A stretch of 64,000 nt of DNA from an uncultured Granulosicoccaceae bacterium (lineage in GTDB: Bacteria > Pseudomonadota > Gammaproteobacteria > Granulosicoccales > Granulosicoccaceae). The stretch lies in NCBI GenBank assembly GCA_937951345.1, contig CALFCF010000009.1:1-64000 (forward strand), given 5' to 3'. The position numbers and the translations under genes are program-made. A model generated the notes under the pieces. The model did no database searches, had not been told where the DNA came from, and was given only the letters and a program-made list of their open reading frames with translations. This document shows positions 57,152 to 64,000 of this stretch, one piece after another (position 1 is the stretch's first letter; the number at the start of each line of letters is the position of its first letter).

Positions 57152-59104
57152 ATGCAGTATCTGAACAAAAAAATGCAGCAATATATATTGGTCTTTTTAA
57201 CGCTGTTTTTTTGCAGTGTTGTAAATGGTGCATCGCTTGACGCCAGTGTTAATCGTACAGTTGTATCCAGCGGTGAATCACTGACACTGACATTGGTAGC
57301 AGATGGTGTAACCGGTCAACCTGATCTATCGCCACTTGAAGGTGACTTTGAAGTTTTGGGTACATCTACGCGACGCGAAGTTACGATTGTCAATGGTGAA
57401 CTTTCTGACTTGCAAAGCTGGGATGTCGAGCTCATGCCCCAGCGCATAGGAAAGATTGTTATACCTGCGCTGAACCTTGAAGGGAGTAGCAGTCAACCGG
57501 TTGAGATTGAAGTAGTTGAAGGCACTGCCGGTACGGCCGAGGGAAAAACTCGCGACACTTTTGTTGAGATCGAAGTCGATACTGAATCGCCGTTTGTTCA
57601 ATCGCAGGTTTTGTATACGATACGTTTTTATAGCGCGATAAGAATCAATGAAGCTGATTTGACTGCGCCGTCTTCTGAAAGCTTGACGATCAGAAGACTG
57701 GGGGAGGATACCGGTTATTTCCAACAGCGAAACGGCCGTCGATACCAGGTTATTGAGCGACGCTACGCGATGTTTCCGCGTGAAAGTGGCACGATCATTA
57801 TCCCGCCAACATCTCTCAAACTCGTTGTACCTGATGTTAATGATCCCAGCGGTGGTTTTTTTGGACGAGTGAGTCGGGTTTCTGTGCTGTCGGAATCGGT
57901 AGAGCTTGCCGTACGTGCGCGCCCTGAATCTGATTCCACAACCGCTACCGGAAACTGGTGGTTGCCGTCGGCAGCGGTGCAGCTTGAAGCAGTCTGGGAA
58001 GATCCGCCTGCTGAATTTCGTGTGGGTGAACCTATCACCCGGCGCGTGACGCTGACAGCCCGTGGCGTGACCGGCGAACAGCTGCCGGAACTAACTCAAC
58101 CGACGTTTGACGGTCTGAAAATTTACGGTGACAAACCTGAATTGATTGAAGAGCCAGCAGCCGATGCGCTAAATGCTCGCCGGATTGACAAATACGCGGT
58201 CATACCGCAACAACCGGGCGAAATAACGCTCCCGGAAATTCGTGTTGGCTGGTTTGACACAGTCTCCGAAACGTACCGGGAGGCAACGGTTGAGGCAGAG
58301 ACAATACAGGTGGTGAGTAATGGTGCAGCGGGAGGTGACGAGCGTGTAGCCGACAACTCGTCGAGTAACGCTTCAAACCGCTCTTCAAATAACGCAACAG
58401 TCACTGACCAGAACAACAATACAGAGGATACGGACGCGATTGGCCTTTTACCCGGCAGCGACTCTGGTGGTTTGTCAGACTCCGCATCATCCGCCACTGA
58501 CAGCACAGCGGGCGGTACAAACCCTGATAACGCCTCTGGAGTAGGTGGTCGCGATGCTGTGGCGGGGTTCTGGAAAAAACTAGCGTTGGGTTTAACTGTA
58601 GCCTGGTTCATTACATTGGGCATTGCTGTATGGCTTGCCATGCGCTGGCGTAAACTGCAGCGCGATGTAAAAACGATTGGCACAAACCCATCTCATCAAG
58701 AACAAACGAGCCGACAGGCAATGCAGGAGTTAAAACAAAACATAGCTGGCGATACATCGCTCACTCACATTGCTGCATCAATACTGGCTTGGGCGCGCAC
58801 GCGCTGGCCAAATGATCCTCCGCGTTCACTGCAAGCTCTGGCTGAACGCTACCCATCAAGTGAAAGCCCGGTCGCGGGGCAACTGCAGGGCATCGAAAAA
58901 GCGTTGTATAGCGCAGACCCACAAACCGTCTCTGCCGTCACTAGCAGCGATTTGATGCATCAATTGCCGCGTTTGCTTGAATCTTCGGCAACAGATGAAT
59001 CATTTGTGGAGACTGACGGATTGTCACCAAAGGCGAGCCAACAGATCTCTGCGTTGTGGGGTAAGCCTGCCGTGTCGGCGGAAAATCGCCTGCCGCAGCT
59101 TTGA
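57152..59104 (+). CDS. batD: BatD family protein
   Basis: About 650 aa from the ATG at 57152; an ATG at 57173 gives the signal peptide MQQYILVFLTLFFCSVVNGA directly. The frame opens at TTG 57059, but those first residues are not signal-like. Tandem beta-sandwich modules follow (SGESLTLTLVADG, FVEIEVDTESPFVQSQVLYTIRFY, FRVGEPITRRVTLTARGVTGEQLPEL), then a Ser/Asn/Gly linker and a C-terminal membrane segment (LALGLTVAWFITLGIAVWLAM) with a cytoplasmic tail. This is the BatD (oxygen-tolerance) architecture. It is the last gene of the cluster. Confidence 0.88.
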   Translation: MQYLNKKMQQYILVFLTLFFCSVVNGASLDASVNRTVVSSGESLTLTLVADGVTGQPDLSPLEGDFEVLGTSTRREVTIVNGELSDLQSWDVELMPQRIGKIVIPALNLEGSSSQPVEIEVVEGTAGTAEGKTRDTFVEIEVDTESPFVQSQVLYTIRFYSAIRINEADLTAPSSESLTIRRLGEDTGYFQQRNGRRYQVIERRYAMFPRESGTIIIPPTSLKLVVPDVNDPSGGFFGRVSRVSVLSESVELAVRARPESDSTTATGNWWLPSAAVQLEAVWEDPPAEFRVGEPITRRVTLTARGVTGEQLPELTQPTFDGLKIYGDKPELIEEPAADALNARRIDKYAVIPQQPGEITLPEIRVGWFDTVSETYREATVEAETIQVVSNGAAGGDERVADNSSSNASNRSSNNATVTDQNNNTEDTDAIGLLPGSDSGGLSDSASSATDSTAGGTNPDNASGVGGRDAVAGFWKKLALGLTVAWFITLGIAVWLAMRWRKLQRDVKTIGTNPSHQEQTSRQAMQELKQNIAGDTSLTHIAASILAWARTRWPNDPPRSLQALAERYPSSESPVAGQLQGIEKALYSADPQTVSAVTSSDLMHQLPRLLESSATDESFVETDGLSPKASQQISALWGKPAVSAENRLPQL

Positions 59105-59479
59105 TCACGCATGTGTTTTTATCATACGTGTGTAGCGGCAGTACCTTGCTGGTAAGGCGGTTGCTGGAGCGCATTAAACTACCGAACGTCAAGTCGCGGT
59201 AAAGCGAACAAAAGCCTGTCTGTACATTCAGCTGCAGATGAGGCTGCGTTTGCACTTGCTGGTACTGTCGTAACTTAAGTTATGCCACGTTTTATATAAC
59301 CGATTTAAAGCTCAATAGTGCACCACGCAGTCGACGTTTTTACATGTGCTCAAGTGGTTGTCGTAACTGCATCGTACAAGTATCTATCCAGCCGAAAATT
59401 CAATCCAGCAGGGCGTTTTTCGTCTGCATGAAATGCCGTAATGGCCGTTATCTGTTGTGTGTAGAAACGCACTCAGACA
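59105..59479. other. Intergenic region between batD and the BamA-like gene
   Basis: It is 375 bp. It contains a perfect 12-bp palindrome TAACTTAAGTTA (59271-59282). A frame at 59344-59610 overlaps the following gene out of phase and is not supported. The length and palindrome suggest a separate promoter for the downstream gene. Confidence 0.5.
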
Positions 59480-60832
59480 ATGCTGTTTACTTCTCCAACA
59501 AGCTGTTCCGACCGGGCTCCGCTTTATCTGCATGTGGCTGTGTTCGGTGTGCTTATATTGCTGGCTACGATGCCGGGTACGCTGCGCGCCGCAGATGCGG
59601 TTCCCGGTGAGGAGTTTTGTGATGCATTTATTGATCGAATAACGTTTTCAGGGAATAAGAAAACGCGGGATATTGTGCTGTTGGAACAGCTCGATTTCTC
59701 TGCCGGCGATAGATGCTCACTTGACCCTGTTGTCGATGGGATCCAAAGCATCATGGATCTCAGATTGTTTCGGTCGGTTGCTGCATCCTTCACTCGTCAA
59801 GCAGGTGTAACCACGCTCGATTACCAGGTCGTTGAAAAAATCTATTTTCTTCCCATTCCGCGTTTCAGCCGTACCTCTGATGGCGAGTTGCGCTATGGCG
59901 GTCAATTACGTTGGGATAATTTTCGTGGAAGAAATCACCGGTTAAAACTAACTGCGGAGCGTCGTGAAGAAGATGACGGCAGTGGTCCGGGTGGTGACCA
60001 CTATGAGATTGAATATGACATCCTTCGATTTTTCGGTTCAGACACGGGCGTGTCCGCTGATTTCGTGTATCAGAGAAAACTTCGGCAACTTGAGCTGGAT
60101 GGTGTTGAATATGGAACCGCCGATAGCAACGACAGTCGTGTCAGGCTACTGCTGTCGCGTTGGGTGAATCAAGGAGGTGTCACTCAGGGCTTGCGCTACA
60201 CTTTTGGGTTGCGAATACAGCGTCGCGATCAGCAACTCCTTAGTGGCACCATGGGACCCTTCGTTGACGGCTTGGACGTTGGGTTAGGCATCGGGGTGAT
60301 AAAACGCGATGTGCGCGACGAGCTTTTCCGGCTTAATGGGTACGAGTGGGGTGCACGGTTTGAACTGTCTTCCAATGTTTTCGGTTCGGGATTCGACTAC
60401 AACCGAACGGATGTATTCTTTCGCCGTTACATGCCTCTCAGAGGTTTGAGCTTACGCAACCTGAACTATCAGCTGCGTTTGGGTTTCAGCAACGACGGGC
60501 CATTCGGAACACGCTTGTACTCGTTGGGTGGCGGTGAGAATCACCGCAGTCGCGAAAAGCGCTCCAAGACAGGTGACGTGCTGGTGCTGGCCAACATCGA
60601 GTACCTTGCAGGGTGGCCCGGTAATCAGGCGTTGCGTTGGGTGTTGTTTAGCGACATCGGAAATGTCTACCGGCACAATGCCATCAACCTGCTTAATCAG
60701 AAATTCGGGGTGGGTGCAGGCATCCGCTGGAAACTGCTGTCATTCTCAAATACTGACCTGCGGCTGGATGCTGCATGGGATCATCGCGAGCGTTCTTTTC
60801 GCTATTTCTTTTCGACAAATCTGACATTTTGA
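59480..60832 (+). CDS. BamA/TamA-like outer-membrane protein with one POTRA domain
   Basis: The 450-aa product has a signal sequence (LYLHVAVFGVLILLATMPGTLRAAD). One POTRA-like unit covers about 50-125 (FIDRITFSGNKKTRDIVLLEQLDFSAGD, then DGIQSIMDLRLFRSV). A 16-strand-type barrel follows, with GTRLYSLGGGENHRSREKRSKTGDVLVLANIEYL, and a C-terminal Phe (FFSTNLTF) as needed for Bam recognition. It is shorter than BamA (five POTRA) or TamA (three), so it belongs to the one-POTRA Omp85 subgroup of unknown function. Confidence 0.82.
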   Translation: MLFTSPTSCSDRAPLYLHVAVFGVLILLATMPGTLRAADAVPGEEFCDAFIDRITFSGNKKTRDIVLLEQLDFSAGDRCSLDPVVDGIQSIMDLRLFRSVAASFTRQAGVTTLDYQVVEKIYFLPIPRFSRTSDGELRYGGQLRWDNFRGRNHRLKLTAERREEDDGSGPGGDHYEIEYDILRFFGSDTGVSADFVYQRKLRQLELDGVEYGTADSNDSRVRLLLSRWVNQGGVTQGLRYTFGLRIQRRDQQLLSGTMGPFVDGLDVGLGIGVIKRDVRDELFRLNGYEWGARFELSSNVFGSGFDYNRTDVFFRRYMPLRGLSLRNLNYQLRLGFSNDGPFGTRLYSLGGGENHRSREKRSKTGDVLVLANIEYLAGWPGNQALRWVLFSDIGNVYRHNAINLLNQKFGVGAGIRWKLLSFSNTDLRLDAAWDHRERSFRYFFSTNLTF

Positions 60833-61136
60833 GTCGCTGGCAAGGACGGAAACGGCATGAGTAAGGAAAGCAGCCCGATTTATTGCAGTCGTGTCACCTT
60901 TTATTCTGCAGATTTCGTCAGAATATCGTTAGAAAAAAATTTGCACGATTGTTGTAAACTATTGCGTTGCTACCTGCCATCTGTCCAGCGATTTGTCCAG
61001 TGGTGTCTGCGACCGATGATGCCGGGTCCCCGTGCACTTGAATCCATCTACAATCATCCATCAGTGTATTTGTCGATCTTTGCAGGTGTAAATCTTTCGT
61101 ATCTTGTTCACGATGTTCTTATCTCCGGAGTAATCC
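60833..61136. other. Intergenic region upstream of fadJ
   Basis: It is 304 bp. A 99-codon frame starting at 60857 runs into fadJ out of phase and is not supported. CCGGAG lies 7 nt before the fadJ ATG. No FadR-like operator was recognised by eye. Confidence 0.45.
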
Positions 61137-63161
61137 ATGCCCGAAGCTGCCCCTAACTCATCAGTGAGTGAATCGTCCTCACCGCTGGATCTCGTGCACT
61201 GGCGTGTCACCAAAGACCGTGATGATATTCTCTGGGTCGTCTGTGACCGTGCCAATGAATCAACCAATTCATTGAGCCAGGCAGTGTTGTCTGAATTCAA
61301 CGATATTCTCGACTATGCCTCTGCGCAAAAGCTCAACGGCATGGTGATTTCATCCGCCAAGAAGAACGGGTTTATTGCCGGCGCTGATATCCGCGAGTTT
61401 GAGTCCTTCGATGACGCATCTGAGGTAACCGCTTTGATCACCCGGGGTCACGAGATGCTGTTCCGCCTGGAGAACATGTCGTGCCACACAGTCGCCGCTG
61501 TGCATGGTTTCTGTCTGGGTGGTGGTTTGGAATTAGCGATGGCCTGTGACTACATCATCGCTGCCAATGCTGACAACACGCGCATTGGTCTGCCTGAAGT
61601 GCAGCTGGGTATCTTTCCGGGTTTGGGCGGTTCAGTGCGCCTGACCGAGCGCGTTGGCGGTATGAAAGGTATGCAGGTGATGCTGACCGGTCGCCCACTT
61701 CGTGCCAAGGCCGCGCGCGCCATGGGAGTCGTTGACGAACTGGTTGAAGAAACCGGTAGCCTGCGCTGGGCGGCACGGCGTGCGGTGATGAAAAAACGTA
61801 AACCGCGTAAACTTTCAATGGTGGATCGGCTGTCCAATAAAGCACCCGCGCGTAAGTTGCTGGCGAAAACCATGCGCAAAAAGACCGCAGAAAAAGCCAA
61901 CCCGAAACACTACCCGGCACCTTTTGCACTGATCGATTTATGGGAAGAACATCGCGATGATCGCAAAGCGATGTTCCGCGCAGAGGCAGAAGCTGTTGGT
62001 AAGTTGATGGTGTCAGATACGGCAAAAAGTCTGCGGCGAATTTTTTATATGACTGAACGGCTCAAGGGTATGGGCAAGGTCGACGGTCTCGATTTCGATG
62101 TTAAGCGTGTGCATGTGGTCGGTGCCGGTGTCATGGGTGGTGATATCGCTGCATGGTGTGTTACGCAAGGCATGGACGTGACGTTGCAGGACCGTGAAAT
62201 GAAATACATAGAACCTGCACTTAAGCGCGCTAAAAAACTTTTTCGTAGACGGCTTAAAACACGAGCTGCTTCAGGAGCGGCTGAAGCGCGGTTGGTGCCA
62301 GATGTCGATGCGAAAGGAGTCGAGCGTGCAGACGTTGTGATCGAAGCCATTTATGAAGATCGCGATGCAAAACAAGCGTTGTACCGGGAGCTGGAGCCGC
62401 GTATGGCACCACATGCCGTGCTGGCTACCAATACGTCGGCAATTCCACTTGAGGAACTTTCCACCGCGCTTGAAAACCCGGCGCGCCTGATAGGCCTGCA
62501 TTTCTTTAACCCGGTCGCAAAGATGCAATTGGTCGAAGTGGTGCACGCACCAAACACAGATCAGTCTTTTATCGATAAAGGTACTGCCTTCTGCACGCAG
62601 ATAAACCGCTTCCCGATCCCTACCAAGAGTTCGCCCGGGTTTCTGGTGAATCGCGTCCTGGCGCCGTACCTGATGGAAGCCATGACAATGTACCTTGAGG
62701 GTGAAAGCAAAGAAACACTGGATGCAGCTGCGGTCGATTTCGGTATGCCAATGGGGCCGATAGAGCTGGCAGATGTTGTCGGTCTGGATGTTTGCAGTAA
62801 AGTAGCCGAGACGCTGGCGGGTGACGGTGTTGAAAAGCAACGTGAAATGCTTGATGGCATGCTGGCGAAAAAACATTTTGGTAAAAAATCGGGCCAGGGA
62901 TTCTACGAATGGAAAAACGGAAAACCGGTAAAAGCCACCACTGATGATGATCAGAATCGTTACCCGGCGCTTGCGGAACGTCTATTGAAACCTTTCCTCG
63001 ATGAATGCAAAAAGTGCTCGAACGAGAGCATTGTTGCTGATGACGATCTGCTGGATGCCGGCATTATCTTCGGTACCGGTTTCGCACCGTTTTACGGTGG
63101 TCCAATGAACTATCTAGAGAACTACAGCGGCCAAAGCAGTGCTGCCGGAGCCAAATCATGA
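61137..63161 (+). CDS. fadJ: Fatty-acid oxidation alpha subunit (enoyl-CoA hydratase / 3-hydroxyacyl-CoA dehydrogenase)
   Basis: The 674-aa bifunctional enzyme has an N-terminal crotonase domain with FIAGADIREFES (oxyanion loop), GFCLGGGLELAMACDY and LPEVQLGIFPGLGGS (catalytic Glu pair). The dehydrogenase has Rossmann GAGVMGGDIAAWC, NTSAIPLEEL, catalytic His in LHFFNPVAKMQLVEVV and the C-terminal PGFLVNRVLAPYLMEA and KKSGQGFYEW. It is about 40 residues shorter than E. coli FadJ. It catalyses the second and third steps of beta-oxidation and is coupled to the thiolase gene by ATGA. Confidence 0.92.
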   Translation: MPEAAPNSSVSESSSPLDLVHWRVTKDRDDILWVVCDRANESTNSLSQAVLSEFNDILDYASAQKLNGMVISSAKKNGFIAGADIREFESFDDASEVTALITRGHEMLFRLENMSCHTVAAVHGFCLGGGLELAMACDYIIAANADNTRIGLPEVQLGIFPGLGGSVRLTERVGGMKGMQVMLTGRPLRAKAARAMGVVDELVEETGSLRWAARRAVMKKRKPRKLSMVDRLSNKAPARKLLAKTMRKKTAEKANPKHYPAPFALIDLWEEHRDDRKAMFRAEAEAVGKLMVSDTAKSLRRIFYMTERLKGMGKVDGLDFDVKRVHVVGAGVMGGDIAAWCVTQGMDVTLQDREMKYIEPALKRAKKLFRRRLKTRAASGAAEARLVPDVDAKGVERADVVIEAIYEDRDAKQALYRELEPRMAPHAVLATNTSAIPLEELSTALENPARLIGLHFFNPVAKMQLVEVVHAPNTDQSFIDKGTAFCTQINRFPIPTKSSPGFLVNRVLAPYLMEAMTMYLEGESKETLDAAAVDFGMPMGPIELADVVGLDVCSKVAETLAGDGVEKQREMLDGMLAKKHFGKKSGQGFYEWKNGKPVKATTDDDQNRYPALAERLLKPFLDECKKCSNESIVADDDLLDAGIIFGTGFAPFYGGPMNYLENYSGQSSAAGAKS

Positions 63162-64000
63162 ATTCCAGTCAATCCCGCCCGGTTGCAATAGTTGGTGGTG
63201 TGCGCATACCGTTTTGTCGCTCCAACACCAGCTATGCTGATCAGACCAACTACACGATGTTGACCACCGTACTGCGTGGACTCGTGGATAAATACAACCT
63301 TCAGGGCGAGGTGATGGGTGAAGTGAATGCCGGCGCGGTGATGACTCACAGTGCTGACTGGAACCTTGCGCGTGAAATTGTACTTGGCACTGATTTGTCA
63401 CCGGCAACACCGGGCACCACGATGCAGCAGGCCTGCGGAACCAGCCTGCAGGGTGCGATGATATCTGCCGCAAAAATTGCAACCGGGCAAATCGACTGTG
63501 CCATTGCTGCAGGCTCTGACACGACCAGTGACGTGCCGATTGTTTTTGGAAAGAAGTTTTCCAAACGCCTTATCGGTCTGGGAAAAGCCCGTTCGATGTC
63601 TGCCAAACTGAAAATCTTCAAAGGTTTCTCTCCAAAAGAGCTGGCGCCCAATCCGCCTTCAGTGTCAGAACCGCGCACATTGTTGAGTATGGGGCAACAT
63701 TGCGAGTTGATGGCTCAGGAATGGCAAATCGAGCGCCAGGCGCAGGATCAGCTGGCGATGGAAAGTCATCTAAAAGCCGCAGCTGCTTACGATGAAGGAT
63801 TCTTTGATGATTTGTTGGTGCCTTGTGCCGGTGTAACGCGTGATAACAACATGCGGCCTGACAGCAATATGGAAGTTTTATCCGGTTTACGAAACGCCTA
63901 TGAACGATCAGAAAAAGGCACACTGTCCGCTGGTAACAGCACACCCCTCACTGACGGTGCAGCCGGAGTTTTATTGTGCAGTGAAGAATGGGCGCGCGAA
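63158..64000 (+). CDS. fadI: Acetyl-CoA C-acyltransferase (thiolase), 3' end outside the window
   Basis: The frame runs from the ATG at 63158 (overlapping the fadJ stop) to the last base, 281 codons, with no stop. N-terminus RPVAIVGGVRIPFCRSNTS, LAREIVLGTDLSPATPGTT, the nucleophile Cys in MQQACGTSLQGAMISAA and GNSTPLTDGAAGVLL are thiolase landmarks; SKRLIGLGKARSMSAKLKIF fits the FadI group. The second catalytic region (His and C-terminal Cys) lies off the right edge. It performs the last, thiolytic step of beta-oxidation as partner of FadJ. With AlkB in the same window, alkane carbon could feed this pathway, although the genes are far apart. Confidence 0.9.
   Translation, partial: MNSSQSRPVAIVGGVRIPFCRSNTSYADQTNYTMLTTVLRGLVDKYNLQGEVMGEVNAGAVMTHSADWNLAREIVLGTDLSPATPGTTMQQACGTSLQGAMISAAKIATGQIDCAIAAGSDTTSDVPIVFGKKFSKRLIGLGKARSMSAKLKIFKGFSPKELAPNPPSVSEPRTLLSMGQHCELMAQEWQIERQAQDQLAMESHLKAAAAYDEGFFDDLLVPCAGVTRDNNMRPDSNMEVLSGLRNAYERSEKGTLSAGNSTPLTDGAAGVLLCSEEWARE

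Noticed and set aside
58123-58683. 186-codon minus-strand frame inside batD
   Set aside because: Antisense shadow of batD's Ser/Asn-rich linker.
60857-61156. 99-codon frame upstream of fadJ
   Set aside because: Runs into fadJ out of phase, with Cys/Leu-rich random-looking translation and only a weak GGACGG upstream.
62271-62876. 201-codon minus-strand frame inside fadJ
   Set aside because: Antisense to a strongly conserved fadJ domain.

Overview
The window looks like a chromosomal segment of a heterotrophic, aerobic gammaproteobacterium. The lineage clues are the ilvI-ilvH-ilvC cluster, a holD-like/rimI/prfC arrangement, rapA, avtA, bepA and a fadJ-fadI pair. An AlkB-type alkane hydroxylase and many outer-membrane barrel proteins would fit an aquatic or marine bacterium, but genus cannot be read from the sequence. 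No rRNA, tRNA, CRISPR array, transposase or phage gene was seen.

Layout. 1-6388 is an AT-rich secondary-metabolite segment. It holds the 3' part of a large NRPS gene that enters from the left edge (A10 tail, PCP, C, A, PCP, TE) and, 37 bp later, a secreted fusion of a glucose/sorbosone-dehydrogenase-type propeller with cytochrome c. 6389-14089 carries a degenerate OmpA-like lipoprotein, pckA and bepA, separated by long gene-poor stretches. 14090-21538 is housekeeping: ilvIHC, pssA, a probable holD, rimI and prfC. 21780-26067 is a branched-chain-amino-acid type ABC transporter (two permeases, two ATPases, no binding protein) followed by a class II aldolase. 26144-28175 (minus) is an AlkB-like hydroxylase and an amidinotransferase/DDAH-like enzyme. 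28439-35386 has a small barrel protein, a ferredoxin-NADP reductase and a complete BMP-type nucleoside ABC transporter. 35598-37938 has a membrane-anchored hydrolase and an orphan secreted propeller protein. 37971-44984 (minus) holds xthA, rapA, avtA, a polysaccharide deacetylase and a formyltransferase. 45359-50663 holds a photolyase, a DUF1223 protein, an outer-membrane barrel/Ig-like lipoprotein pair and a flavodoxin (minus). 50945-59104 is a MoxR-DUF58-DUF4381-BatA-BatB-BatC-BatD operon, interrupted by a 240-bp palindromic element and followed by a BamA/TamA-like barrel. 61137-64000 is fadJ and the start of fadI, cut by the right edge.

Most noteworthy: the terminal NRPS module has a substrate code close to that of beta-alanine domains, and its thioesterase has a cysteine where serine is usual. 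It sits next to a heme-bearing quinoprotein-like dehydrogenase. Non-coding points of interest are the inverted-repeat element inside the bat operon, a perfect 13-bp hairpin just upstream of avtA, a REP-like palindrome before 48239, and several short tandem duplications in intergenic DNA.
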